Shown here: positions 1 through 11,280 of the stretch, one piece after another | How positions within the stretch are numbered: position 1 is the stretch's first letter | How the letters are laid out: each line of letters starts with the position of its first letter | NCBI GenBank assembly: GCA_003255065.1 | Contig: QAOA01007503.1 | Span: 61,504-125,503, forward strand | From: Cercis canadensis | Lineage: Eukaryota; Streptophyta; Magnoliopsida; Fabales; Fabaceae | DNA length: 64,000 bases | Direction: 5' to 3' | Notes under the pieces: generated by a model | What the model was told of the DNA's origin: nothing | What the model saw: only the letters and a program-made list of their open reading frames with translations | Database searches by the model: none | Position numbers and translations under genes: made by a program

Positions 1-289
1 AAATGAATTATACAAGCTAAAAAAAGTTTAATTTCTACCTTTTAAATTTAATGTAATAAAAATTTAAATTAATTAAATAGTCAGACATAACTTTTCTTTT
101 GTTTGGTAGTTTCTTTTAGCATGTTATGATCTCCTATATTTGCAACCTAATTCACTTTTGATTGATTGAGAGAAATTGTCAAAGCTTCGAATATTTCGAT
201 AAACCAGGAACGTGGGTTTAATATTTTTTGAATAGAGTCAAACTTAACAAACATGAGGCAATCCATGTCTGATTCAGAACTCTGATGTC

Positions 290-715
290 AAAACACATAT
301 AGGTGTAGCTTTGTGTTGAGAACGTTTTAAGAACTTTTTTTTTTTGTCAAAGTGAGATCTCAAATACAAAACCTTCTTGTGAAGAAAGCCTTGTGACGAT
401 TTGGCCTGTAGCCCAAATAATTTTTTATTATTATATATGGCACACAAAGTAGAATAATGAAAATATCTATCTTTGACAAATAATATAAAAAAAGCATGGC
501 ACAAAACACATATAGGTGTAGCTTTGTGTTGAGAACGCTTTAAGAACATTTTTTTTTTGTCAAAGTGAGATCTCAAATACAAAACCTTCTTATGAAGAGA
601 GCCTTGTGACGATTTGGCCTGTAGCCCAAATAGTCTTTTATTATTATATATGGCACACAAAGTAGAAGAATGAAAATATCTATCTTTGACAAAAAATATA
701 AAAAAAGCATGGCAC
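290..715. repeat. Tandem duplication, 213-bp unit, two copies
   Basis: Bases 290-502 are repeated at 503-715 with a handful of substitutions. Both copies carry the same internal T-run and the sequence TTGTGACGATTTGGCCTGTA. Each unit contains a short A/T-rich stretch but no recognisable gene. Confidence 0.9.
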
Positions 716-1093
716 ACCAATAAAAATATTTTATTTTTGACATAAGTTTTTTTTTTTTGGAGTTATGTTTAGTATAAATTAAGAGTTCAAAAACCTTGAT
801 TAAGTGGAGCAAATGACATACCCGCGCACCTCCTTATAATTTCTGCTTAACCAAATGAGTGTGACTCAACTTCCCTTTACCCAACTCTGTCATTTTTACA
901 CCCTCCTGCCAAGTTCTTAATCCATCATGATCTCAACCACGCATGTTATAAAAAGAAATACCAAAATTTTATGTCTTAAATAAACTTTATGTTATATACT
1001 AATGTTGTTTATTATTGCAGAATATGCCTCGGGTATTATTGAAGGTAAGATATTATGTTATGTTATGTATATTTTTATTTTATTTTTATACTC

Positions 1094-1290
1094 TGCTATT
1101 TAAATTAATTTGTTTCACAATTAGTTATTTGACATTTTTAAAAAAAATATATATATATCTATACTAGTTTAGCAAAAGGTATGGTATTTAACACTCTCCT
1201 ATTAAAATTAATTTGTTTCACAATTATTTATTTGACATTTTTAAAAAATATATATATATCTATACTAGTTTAACAAAAGGTATGGTGTTA
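1094..1290. repeat. Tandem duplication, about 103-bp unit
   Basis: The block with TTTGTTTCACAATTA and TATCTATACTAGTTTA occurs twice with a period of about 103 bases. Both copies contain an (AT)n run. It is diverged by a few substitutions. Confidence 0.8.
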
Positions 1291-1903
1291 CTATAGTTAT
1301 TTATTTTCAAGAAAGAAATTAATCTAAGCATTTTATTTATGCTTTATTATATCATCAGTTTCAATTTATCCTATAATTTTGTATTCAAATCAAATTTAAA
1401 ATTTCTAGAATAGAGATGCATATTTTATTAAATATATGAATAAAAAAAAATTCAAGTAAAGACTCCGGAAAGTTTTATTTTTTGTTTGTTATATTCAAAT
1501 AAAATATATTGTATTATTTTCTTCATTAAGTTAATCAATTTTTGTCAATACATGAATAATTTTAAATTTTTTTCTCAAAAGATGATATTCATTTTAATCA
1601 CTTAAATAAAAAAAAAAATACTATATTTTATATACAAATTATATATTTTTTTTGGTCACTTAGGAGCTAGGTTTGACCCCAACCTTTGGTTCTACTCAAA
1701 ACTAGTTATTCAATATTTTTAACCTCTTTCATTATGCTTAGAACTAGTTATTCAACATTTGTAATCTTTTTTAACACGATTTTCATATCATTAAACTCAA
1801 AATTTGATGATCTATGAAATTCATATGAATATTTTATCAAAAAATCATAAAAACTTTGAAATTCAAAGTTAGGATTTTTCCCATTTTTATGCAAAAATTC
1901 ACC

Positions 1904-2210
1904 ATTCAAATCCTACTTGCAAATATGAAGAGTAAGGGAGAAAGTGAGATTTATACTCTTCAATTTTTTGACTTATTTTGTATACTATTATTCTTCACTC
2001 ATATTAATCTATTTATTAATGTATATTTTTAAATTTTATCATGTTTAAAATTTATTTTATTCAAATCCTACTTGCAAATATGAAGAGTAAGTGAGAAAGT
2101 GAGATTTACTCTCTTCAATTTTTTGACTTATTTTTTACATTATTCTTCTTCACTCATATTAATCTATTTATTAATGTATATTTTTAAATTTTATCATGCT
2201 TAAAATTTTA
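1904..2210. repeat. Tandem duplication, 155-bp unit
   Basis: ATTCAAATCCTACTTGCAAA starts both units, at 1904 and 2059. The copies share AAATATGAAGAG and the stretch up to TTTTATCATG. A shorter tandem repeat of about 60 bases (TTGTGAATCTTTAT) follows at roughly 2215-2320. Confidence 0.85.
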
Positions 2211-2941
2211 TATTAAATTGTGAATCTTTATGTATAAATTTGAATATAAATCTTTTAAAAATTTTATTTTAAATTGTGAATCTTTATATATAAATTTAAA
2301 TATAATTCTTTTAAAAAAATTTCATAAATTTGTTTGTGAAAAATATATAAATGGAGAGGAATATCATACTTTGTGTATTTTTTACTTTAACATAATTTAA
2401 TTACTAAAAAGAAAAGTTTTAACATATATTGTTATTTTAAGTAGGGTGCTAACACAATTTTAGTTAAATTAGTGGGTCACATTAATATTGTTACACAAGT
2501 TGAGAAATGACCAACTTAACAGGTAATCAAAAATAAATACCCACCATTAAATTTGGTACATAACACAAGAAATTGTGATAACTGTGCCACCTAAGATGGG
2601 ATTATGTAACCCTATATTTTTACTTGGGGTAAATTAAAGTCCCCTTCAAAAAAATACTAAATAAAAGTTTCAAAAATAAAACCATTAATTAATTAAAACG
2701 TGTGTAGAGAAAGACTCTGTCTCTCTTCCACACGGAAACAAGGACCGTGACTGTGTCTCAATAGGCAATCCTTTATTTATATTGAATTAAAAGGTAAATG
2801 GAATTAGAATAGCAGCTGTGACTTTGCCCAATTAAGATTCATTGGCAACGTTCCCTTATTTGTACCAGTTTTCATATCAATCTATGGCTTATCTAGTTAT
2901 CTCCTAATCTGAGAAATTGTTGACAAAAAGACAAGAGAAGG

Positions 2942-5410
2942 ATGAGGGTGAAGATGAAGAACAAGTACGAGGTGAGGGTGAAGCAATTGAAGCTGGAATT
3001 AGGAGTGTTTGGAGGGAAGGTGAAGGTGGTGGGCGCAGGAAATGAGAGTTTCGCTGTTGAGATTATAGGCAAAAGTTGTTGTTCGAACACCACAAAACGT
3101 CTGCCAATTCCTTTTTATCAAACATCAAAACGACCTTCCACTTACACCACCCATCCTACAACCCTCAATAAATCTGGAGCTATTGTATGGGATGCTCGCG
3201 ACCTCTGCGATTTTCATCTCCTCGTCAACGTCAAAGACGCCTCGATTGCTGCCTGTGACATGGCATTTCATGTCTTATATGTAAAATTCTCTTTAACTTC
3301 ATTCCTATTAATTATTCACTTTCATCTCTTAATTAATATGTCAAATGAAATGCAGGGACAGGGTAGTGCACAATCCAACAATAAACTGGCGCTGATCGGA
3401 AAAGCTTCCGTCAACATTACTATGGCGGAGTTACTGGTGAGGGAGGACTTGAACGCGGTCACGGACTCCAAATCTCAGCTTCAGAGAAAGCTTCCCATTG
3501 ATTTGAAGCTCAATGGTTTGTCCATTCAGGCCACCCTATGGGTCAGCTCAGAGCTCCAACTCCTTTTTCTTATTTACTTATTATTATAATTGTTCTTATT
3601 TTGGTAAAAGAAATCAGTTAACATGGCAATGAAACAAGAGCATACCAATTAACCCTTTCTTATATTTAATTGATTGGAAATAACCATTGGGCTACTGTAC
3701 TCTTTATGGTCATTACCTTCTCGTTTGATTGTAGCGTCAATTACTCACTCATCTCCTTATATCATTATAGGAATAATTTGGGTAGTTAATTAATTTCAGG
3801 TACGTGTGAGGCTTGTGGAGGTTGGGAATTGTGAGGACTCGAAACGCGGAGAAGGAGGGAAGTATTTTCCAAGGTTGAAGTGGAACAAGAAAAAGCAAGA
3901 AANTTACCTTCTCGTTTGATTGTAGCGTCAATTACTCGCTCATCTCCTTGTATTTTTTATTTTTTTTGGGTAAATACAGCACCTTATATCATTATAGGAA
4001 TAATTTGGGTAGTTAATTAATTTCAGGTACGTGTGAGGCTTGTGGAGGTTGGGAATTGTGAGGACTCGAAACGCGGAGAAGGAGGGAAGTATTTTCCAAG
4101 GTTGAAGTGGAACAAGAAAAAGCAAGAAAAGAGTGATGGGAGAGAGGAAGCGCAACAAGGTGTAGAAGTGAGTCCGAGTCCTTATGACTCGGACCACTCC
4201 CCCGTGTTTGACTCAGATGAGTCGTGGAATGAGTCCGGTAGCGGCGACAGTAGTTGTAGAATTAGCAATGCAGAGGCAGAGGGTGGGTTGGAGAGAGTCA
4301 AGAGGAGTAGGTCAATGTTGCATTTGAATAAAAGCTCGAGGGGGTGGAGTTCCGGAACAAGCACAAGGAATCAAGACCCTTTGACTTCCCATTCACCTCC
4401 TTTCAAGGTACCTACTACCTAACATCATCATCATCTATTCTATTGTTTACTTTAATTCCCCAACCGTAGACTAGACTGCTTCAATGTGAAGTGTTAATGT
4501 ATTTCAAGAGGCAACCAAATTCAAAAGGTGACTAGAAAATAAACTTCTAGTCTAACATTCCGTGTGGTCAAATCTGAATTTGTTGCAGAAATCAGAATTA
4601 GATGATAATTGGCAAGTGAAGGAAGTAATGAGCAGAGATGGGGAAGCAAAGCTGAAAACCAATGTGTTTTTTGGTTCCTTTGACCAACGAAGTGAAGAAG
4701 CGTGTGGTGAGAGTGCATGCACAGCACTAGTGGCACTCATTGCCCATTGGCTCCACTCAAACAAACAAAACATGCCAACAACATCCCAATTGGATGGTCT
4801 CATCACACAAGGTTCATCTGAATGGAGAAAGCTGTGCAACACCGATGCCTGCTTAAAGCGCTTCCCAGATAAGCATTTCGATCTTGAGACTGTCATAGAA
4901 GCCAACTTGAGGCCTCTCACTCTTGTGCCTCACAAATCCTATACTGCCTTTTTCTCTCCTGAAAAGTTTGAATGCTTGAAAGGGGCTATGTCCTTCGATG
5001 AGATTTGGAATGAGATAAATAGCAATTTGGTTCATCACCCTCACCACCCACGAGTTTACATAGTAAGCTGGAACGATCATTTCTTTGTGTTGAAGGTAGA
5101 AGCAGGCGCTTATTACATTATAGACTCTTTGGGTGAGAGGCTCTTAGAGGGGTGCCAACAAGCATACATACTCAAGTTTGATCATTCCAGCTCCATGTAT
5201 GTAAAACTAGACAAAGCAGATAAGGAGGAAAGCCTTGAGCTAGTTTGCAGTGGAAAAGAGTGTTGTAAAGAGTTCATTAAACGCTTTCTTGCTGCCATAC
5301 CACTTCGCCAACTTGAGGAGGAAGACAAGAAGGGGAACCATTCAAATCCCTATCTGCACCGCCTTTTGCAGATTGACTTTCATTATACCTCTTCACTGGG
5401 AAATCTGTAA
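2942..5410 (+). CDS. NT-C2 (EEIG1/EHBP1 N-terminal type) domain protein
   Basis: Four exons were reconstructed: 2942-3280, 3356-3541, 4027-4407 and 4589-5410. They join in frame to 575 residues with GT-AG introns. Residues about 1-145 match the plant NT-type C2 domain (KYEVRVKQLKLELGVFGGKV start, then AIVWDARDLCDF), a membrane- or protein-binding module. Residues about 150-300 are serine- and acid-rich and probably disordered. The conserved C-terminal domain (about 325-560) has no function I can name; it contains CGESACTAL, NDHFFVLKV and YYIIDSLGE. The closest Arabidopsis relative I recall is At2g25460-like. Intron 1 is 75 nt, a multiple of three, without an in-frame stop, so its retention would add 25 residues. 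Exon 3 has a truncated second copy at 3800-3902 from an allelic duplication. The family assignment is firm; the role is unknown. Confidence 0.85.
3713..4129. repeat. Allelic duplication around N at 3903
   Basis: Bases 3713-3902 reappear at 3904-4129, directly after the single N. The copies differ by a substitution (ACTCACTC/ACTCGCTC) and by a 36-bp insertion at 3950-3985 present only in the second. The arrangement looks like two overlapping haplotype contig ends that were not merged. Confidence 0.85.
3800..3902 (+). pseudogene. Truncated extra copy of NT-C2 gene exon 3
   Basis: This repeats the first 103 bases of exon 3 (true copy at 4027-4407), preceded by the same TTTCAG acceptor, and stops at the N at 3903. 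It is best read as an assembly leftover of the other allele, not as a real exon. Confidence 0.8.
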
Positions 5411-6362
5411 ATTGAGAAGCTCAATTATATAGTTAGGCATTATTCTTTTAGGTATCATGTGCCAAATCTAAGATCCAAATAATTTTAATCTGAATCCAAC
5501 ATATACAAAAGTAGCAAATACAGCAACTCAATAAAGATTCCATTATGGTTTCAAATTAGAGCTCATAGGAGGGGTCCACTATACGAAGGCTTATTGCCTT
5601 TCTGGAATTCAGATGATGGTGATATGGCAAGGGAGATCTGGTTGTCCCCCAATTTTAACTCATGTAGCAGCTTCATGCATATGAGTTCAGATCCATCTAG
5701 TTTATCCAGTAAAGGTTACACTACCTTGATCAACATTAATTAAGCATGCTATATACTCACCTCATATCATATTGATATTACACATTTATTTATAGCGCAC
5801 AAGTTAATTTTTCTCTAAATCCCAGTGAGCATGACAAAAGTACCCATTCCTCGTCCTAGAAATTTTGTCATAGATGGTGACTAATTAGTTACAACACGTC
5901 AAATCTTAACAAAGCATTCATGGTCTATGTGGGTTTGTTTCCTCGTAAGGTCTCCATCTTACTCTTCAACTTGAATCCGCAATTTCGGACAGAGACAACA
6001 GAATCACTAGATAACAAATAGTATGATGGCACCGTGTTTGTCCTCTTCCCCGATGTAGTTAACTCTTTGCATTGGAAGTCACACCAAGTGTTACTCGATC
6101 GAGTAAATAGAGACATTGATACTGCAAAAGCTACATAAAGAGGACATTACAAATTTGACTACATTGGAGAATGCAGTGAGATTCTACAATTCATCCTCTA
6201 TCAAAATTTATGCTTAAGCTGCTATTAGCCTGTTTACATAACCTTGGAGTAGAGCAACATTACCAAGATGAACCTCATGGACACTACATAAATGCCTCTA
6301 GCAATTTCAACAAGAAGCGTAATGAAGAAGGAAAAGTCATTTTCACACTTCCAGTCAAGTTA
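5411..6362. other. Intergenic region between convergent genes
   Basis: This holds the 3' ends of the NT-C2 gene (+) and the KIX-like gene (-), which point toward each other. I see no further gene, repeat or RNA in it. Confidence 0.6.
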
Positions 6363-7902
6363 CTACGGCTGCAAACAAAATTGCTGGTTTTTCATGGGGC
6401 TACGGAAACCCGCTTTCCGTTTTCGGACACCAAAACATTCATCCTCGAACCTCTGTTTATTTGAAAAGCAATCCAATGTCCCAAATGCTCCGTCCCCAGT
6501 AAACGAGGTGTACTTTTGACCACTGAACTTGCTCCTTTCTTCACCCTCTTGGAGTTGGTAATTTTGACTTGGGGCTGGTATGGAGAGAGAGCCTAATCGC
6601 AGCGATAGATCACATCCAATTGTGCGTGGGTTCTCAGGATTACCCCTTTTAAATGGTTGCAATCTCTGATTTGAAGCATTCAAGTTAGAGGCCGAGTGAT
6701 TCTGAACAACACTCATGATAGCAGGTCCAAAAGAGTATCTATGCTGGATTCTAGAACCATGCTGGGAATCATCAAATTGAAAGTGATTCCCATAATACAA
6801 TGGGTAAATCGAAAACATGTTTGGTGATGGTTGATGTTCCAAGCACTGTTTTTTACTAGTTGAAGCAACATTCTCAGACACAAAGGGCAATGCATTAGTG
6901 GTAGGATCATCATTCTGGGTAACAAGCCTTCGATCCAGACGGGAAGATTTCAAAGACGTCGTTTTCACAAAATTCGGGCAATGAGACACATATTGTGATT
7001 TTGTTGTATGAACCCCTTCAGCAGCATTATGAGAATCACTGAGAAACTCTTGAACTGTGGGATTCAGATAACACCTTGGGCTATTACGTTGACTCCTTGA
7101 AGCTTTTCTTGGGGAGCAACCCAAACAGAGAGCAGCTGAGATATACCAAATGGAGAAGGAACATTACACTCTCAGACCAAAAAATTTCAATCAAGTTTAA
7201 ATCTTCTTTCATTTTCAATTTCTTTACTTTCTCTTCTAGGGAGGGGGGATGCACAAAAGTTGCTACCTTTGTTAAGTAAGAGATACCATGTAATAGCATA
7301 CAAATAAGGGTTTCAAGGGTCAGAGTCGATTGAATACCTTCAATGCAAGGATGAAGATATTCTCCAGTTTCCATACTCTCATCGCGCCGAATTATTGTAT
7401 CAATGGCCTCATTTGTTCTTTCCAGAAGTGTTGTAAGGTCCATATACTCGGCCTGAGCAAGAACAAAGAAGAAAAAAAAAAGTTTTTATTCTTCTATTAT
7501 TAAAAGAATAATTCTTAAACTCTGTCTATTTTCCATTTTCTGTGAAATTGGGTTAAGCGTTTGTAATTTTAAGAAGCAAAGGAATAAAATTATAAAACTA
7601 CCTCAGAATTGGCTTTAGAGTACATAATTTCCTCAGCCCTGAGCACCACCACAGGAAGCTTCTCCTGGTATTCTTTGTTCTTCTTAGTAGTGGAGCTATG
7701 TATCTCATCGACAACCCTATCCAGTAACCAAACGCAGAGATTAGACGGGAAACGAAAAATCATATCTTGCTGAGAGAAAAAAAAGAAAAAAGAAGCAAGA
7801 CCTGAAAATTTCTTGAATGAGAGTTCCTCTAATGGGTTGGTGTCTATCACTGTGCCAAGCCCTTCTAACACACTCGTAGGGCCTCGGACCAGGCCTGGGC
7901 AT
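6363..7902 (-). CDS. KIX8/KIX9-like adaptor with EAR motif
   Basis: Four exons (7802-7902, 7602-7716, 7338-7452, 6363-7135) join in frame to 367 residues. The N-terminus MPRPGPRPYECVRRAWHSDR and the following conserved helices (EKLPVVVLRAEEIMYSKANS) are the KIX-like domain of Arabidopsis KIX8/KIX9. At residues 286-292 there is an LxLxL EAR motif in the context CDLSLRLGSL. In Arabidopsis these proteins bridge PEAPOD (PPD) transcription factors to the TOPLESS corepressor and limit leaf meristemoid division. The start is fixed by the family's invariant MPRPGPRPY. The middle region (about 130-280) is low in conservation and probably disordered. Position next to a GT14 gene matches Arabidopsis KIX9 (At4g32295), so KIX9 is the likelier ortholog. 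Confidence 0.9.
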
Positions 7903-7976
7903 CCTCGGCACTTGTTCTTTGAGTTGTAGAGACAGAGGTAGAGAAGCAGAGTGCTCTGTTTCTACTATCTTGAAAG

Positions 7977-8000
7977 AGAAGAAGAAGAAGAAGAAGAAAA
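7977..8000. repeat. (GAA)n microsatellite in KIX-like gene leader
   Basis: An uninterrupted run of GAA/GAAG units sits about 75-100 bases upstream of the KIX-like start codon. On the gene's strand it is a CTT-rich leader, which is common in plant 5' UTRs. Confidence 0.8.
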
Positions 8001-8211
8001 AACCAAGGCTTAGAGGTTTGAGAGAAACTATGGATGAGGGTGAGTGTGAGGGTGAGGGGGTAACTTGTGCTTTTGCTTTTGCCCTTGGCCTTTTGTTACT
8101 TGTTGTGAACCTCCCAAAGTCTCAGAGACACAGACAACATCTGAGCAAAATGCAGTACCACGACATTTAAGTGAGGGGAGCAGTAGGGAGAAAGCTTTAG
8201 CAGTGCCCTCC

Positions 8212-8230
8212 TTTTTTTATAAATATATAA
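8212..8230 (-). promoter_or_regulatory. Candidate TATA box of KIX-like gene
   Basis: On the minus strand the sequence reads TTATATATTTATAAAAAAA, about 310 bases upstream of the KIX-like ATG. It is the best TATA-like element close to the gene. No transcription start was observed, so this is a motif-based guess. Confidence 0.4.
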
Positions 8231-8560
8231 TTTGATGTCAAAGTGCTCAATTATTTTGCAAAGGGCAAAGCAAAGGGGTTTAATTGAAAAATTGAAGAGT
8301 TTGGTTTGGTGTGTCCCCACTGATCCACATGCCTGCGTCCCCTAACCCCAAGAGTCCCTTTCTGTTTTTGTAGTTTAGGCCCTTTGTCTTCCTCTCTCTC
8401 CTAACCATTCATTTAGTGGTAGGGGGTTGAAGAAGAGTGAACACATTTCATCATAATGTCACTGTCGGTGACCTCTAAACCAACCCCAACCTCAACTCAA
8501 ACGGTAACAACTGGCGCAAATAAAAGTTTATAGACCTTCAAAAACATAAAGGGTCCCTCC

Positions 8561-8740
8561 GGGAAGAGATTCAGTCATGTTAACTTGAGTCATGTTGCTT
8601 AGATCTAAGCAGTCTATTTCATTTAAGGTCATTTCAACCATTAAAACACATTAATATTTAATGGTTGAAATGACCTTTAATGGAATGGACGGCTCAGATC
8701 TGAGCAACATGACTCAAGTGACATGACCGGATCCAAATCC
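8561..8740. mobile_element. Foldback MITE (copy 1) with 10-bp target duplication
   Basis: The element is 180 bp with long imperfect terminal inverted repeats. The left end is GGGAAGAGATTCAGTCATG; the right end read on the other strand is GGATTTGGATCCGGTCATG; both continue into ACTTGAGTCATGTTGC. It is flanked by a perfect 10-bp duplication GGGTCCCTCC at 8551-8560 and 8741-8750. A 9-11 bp duplication fits Mutator-like (MULE) non-autonomous elements. It carries no coding capacity. A second copy lies at 12715-12879 in the opposite orientation. Confidence 0.9.
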
Positions 8741-10100
8741 GGGTCCCTCCTGTGTTAGTGTTGTCTATAGAGGATAATCAATTATAAACCCGACCCAACC
8801 CCAATCTCTTCTTACTTCTACCCACTACCTACTGCTTAATGTCCCGATGCTGCTAAGATGTGACATAACTCATATTTTTTTACTTAAATATTATATTATT
8901 ACGATATAACTAAAATTCTACAAAATTAATATCTATATTATATTAAAAAATTTAAGTGAATTAATTTTTTTTAAAATTATATTAATTATATCAAAATAAT
9001 ATAGTCTCATCCCTCAAGCCAATCAACGAGATTACTTTCTTTTTCTTTTTCATGATAAGGATTGAATTTAACTTTAATTTCTGAAAAAATCTTGAAAGGA
9101 ATCTTTCTGATTGATTGAGTTGCAAATTAATTCTAATAACATTGGGATATATCTATACAAATTCAGAAAGATTATTCTCCAATTTCATATCTAATTTTTA
9201 CTTATATCCAAAAACTTGGAATCTCTTATTTATCTGAATACCCGTGTCTTAATTTTATTATATAGAAGAAAACTCTTAATACCCATGTCTTAATCAGTTC
9301 ACATTTGAAACAAGCATTTTCACTAAAAAAATATAATAAATAAATAAGAAAAAAAAATCAGGCTTGCGCGGAGGCTGGTTTATGGAATGTAAATGTAATA
9401 CCAAATCTGATTTGTTATGAAAGAATTTTATCCAAATTATATTAATTTCCATATGATTCATGAATCACCAAACATAATTTAAATTCATCATTTATGATAA
9501 ATTCATTTACAAATTACATAAATCTCAAAAAAAAAAAAAAGGAAAGTTAGTATGAGGAATTGGAGTTTGACAGCGAGCGCGTATGTGTAGTGAATCGAAA
9601 AGCCCTTCTGCAGAAAGAGAGGGCAAATATGTGTACATGAAAATGAAAATTTGCATGCATGCCACGTTTCCATATTTTAAAATATCCAACTGGCAACTAC
9701 TCTACAAAAGTGAATTCCCCTTTCCACATACGAAAATGATAGAAACAGGCGTGCATAACTGAATTCATTGTACCCTCTTGGATCGCACGTACGGTTGAGA
9801 TTTTGTTATAACTTATAACATAGAAGAAGGCAGTGATTAGGAAGAAGAAAGTCCAACAGCAAATTACAAGTGTAGAATGTATTAAGTGAGATTTAAAACT
9901 GAATCGGATATACAAAGAATTTTTAAAACTAATTAATGAGCGATTAGGGCTGTAATAATGTAAGGTTTATTTCCGCCGTCGATTTACCATTTGGTTTTTT
10001 TGTTAGATCCCAAGTTCCCAACCAAATCCACTCTCTATCTCTCTCTTTTCTTCTCTCATAAATCACTCACTCTCTCCATATCTCTGCTCCATCTCAACAC

Positions 10101-10132
10101 AAAAAAAAAAAAAAANAAAAAAAAAAAAAAAA
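10101..10132. repeat. Poly(A) run with N in GT14 leader
   Basis: A run of A interrupted by one N at 10116 sits immediately before ACC-ATG of the GT14 gene. The N probably marks an unresolved homopolymer length. Confidence 0.8.
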
Positions 10133-10134
10133 CC

Positions 10135-11280
10135 ATGCTATCTCCCAACCCAGTTTCTCTTCTCTGTGCACTACTTCTTTGCTTGCCTTTGGCCATTGTC
10201 TTCACCCGCACCGGCACCACCAACCTTAAACCCAACACCACCATTGCTGGCATTCTTGGCGGAAATCCCAGCAGTAGTTTCATTTTATTTGGTTTCGGTG
10301 GTACAGATACTCCCTTAGAGAAAGACAAATCTATGATTTCGTCGCCGGAAGACGACGAAGCGCTATTCCGGGTGGCGGCCCATGCGAAGGCCAAACCCGT
10401 TTCTCCAAGAAAGATAGCCTTCATGTTCCTCACCACTACACCTCTCCCACTTGCGCCTCTCTGGGAATCATATTTCAATGAAACCCCCAAGAATCTGTTC
10501 AATATTTACATCCACGCGGACCCCAATTTTTTTTACGACCCTCCATTTTCTGGTGTGTTTTCCAACCGGGTTATCCGCTCCAAACACACAGAAAGATACT
10601 CCCCAACACTGATCTCGGCGGCGCGTCGGTTGATCGCCCACGCGCTAATCGAAGACTCTTCCAACTACATGTTCGTCCTCCTCTCTTCCTCCTGCATACC
10701 CCTCCATTCCTTCAGTTTCACCTACAACACCCTCCTCAACTCCAGCAAGAGCTTCATCGAGATACTCAACAACCAGAGAGGTAACTACGACAGGTGGGCC
10801 GCGCGTGGCCCAGACGCGATGCTCCCAGAGGTCAAGCTGGACAACTTTCGTATAGGGTCCCAGTTTTGGGCATTGACACGTAAGCACGCCAGGCTTGTCA
10901 TCCGTGACCGGATACTATGGTCGAAATTCAGGTTGCCATGTCTGCGTTGGGACACGTGTTACCCTGAGGAGAATTACTTTCCTACCCTTATGAGCATGTG
11001 GGACGCGCGTGGATGTGTGCCAGCGACGCTGACGCACGTGGACTGGAGGGGCCGTACGGATGGCCATCCTCGGACGTACGAGGCATCGGAGGTGAGACCG
11101 GAACTGATTCAGTCCATGAGAAGAGATAGGCCTAGGTACGGTGACGCTGGAAACAACGGCTCTGATTGGTCCACGTCCACGAGTGGACGGAACGACCCAT
11201 TTTTGTTCGCGAGGAAGTTCTCTCCGGACGCTCTCGAAGCGTTGATGAGAATAGCAAACGACGTCATCTTTAGGGATTAG
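10135..11280 (+). CDS. GT14 (core-2/I-branching type) glycosyltransferase
   Basis: This is a single uninterrupted exon of 381 residues. I chose the ATG at 10135 (context AACCATGC) because upstream sequence is poly(A) and CT-rich leader. A signal anchor at residues about 7-22 (SLLCALLLCLPLAIVF) predicts a type II Golgi membrane protein. The catalytic region has the plant DUF266/GT14 hallmarks in order: KIAFMFLTTTPLPLAPLWE, NIYIHADP, SPTLISAARRLIAHAL, FVLLSSSCIPLHSF, IGSQFWALTRKHA, CYPEENYFPTL, HVDWRG and a C-terminal FLFARKFSPDAL. The family is related to animal beta-1,6-N-acetylglucosaminyltransferases and to rice BC10; acceptors of most plant members are unknown. By gene order it corresponds to Arabidopsis At4g32290. 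Confidence 0.92.
   Translation: MLSPNPVSLLCALLLCLPLAIVFTRTGTTNLKPNTTIAGILGGNPSSSFILFGFGGTDTPLEKDKSMISSPEDDEALFRVAAHAKAKPVSPRKIAFMFLTTTPLPLAPLWESYFNETPKNLFNIYIHADPNFFYDPPFSGVFSNRVIRSKHTERYSPTLISAARRLIAHALIEDSSNYMFVLLSSSCIPLHSFSFTYNTLLNSSKSFIEILNNQRGNYDRWAARGPDAMLPEVKLDNFRIGSQFWALTRKHARLVIRDRILWSKFRLPCLRWDTCYPEENYFPTLMSMWDARGCVPATLTHVDWRGRTDGHPRTYEASEVRPELIQSMRRDRPRYGDAGNNGSDWSTSTSGRNDPFLFARKFSPDALEALMRIANDVIFRD

Larger units (their letters stand above)
1..2941. other. AT-rich intergenic region with tandem duplications
   Basis: No coding region could be supported. The stretch is AT-rich and holds three separate tandem duplications (listed on their own). Apparent reading frames near the start only read through the 213-bp repeat and resemble nothing known. 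The last 250 bases probably hold the promoter and 5' leader of the NT-C2 gene. Confidence 0.6.
7903..10134. other. Divergent intergenic region, KIX-like to GT14
   Basis: This is a shared upstream region of two divergently transcribed genes. It contains the CTT-rich KIX-like leader, a candidate TATA box, the MITE at 8561-8740, AT-rich DNA (8870-9540) and the CT-rich leader of the GT14 gene ending in a poly(A) run with an N at 10116. No further gene was supported. Confidence 0.6.
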
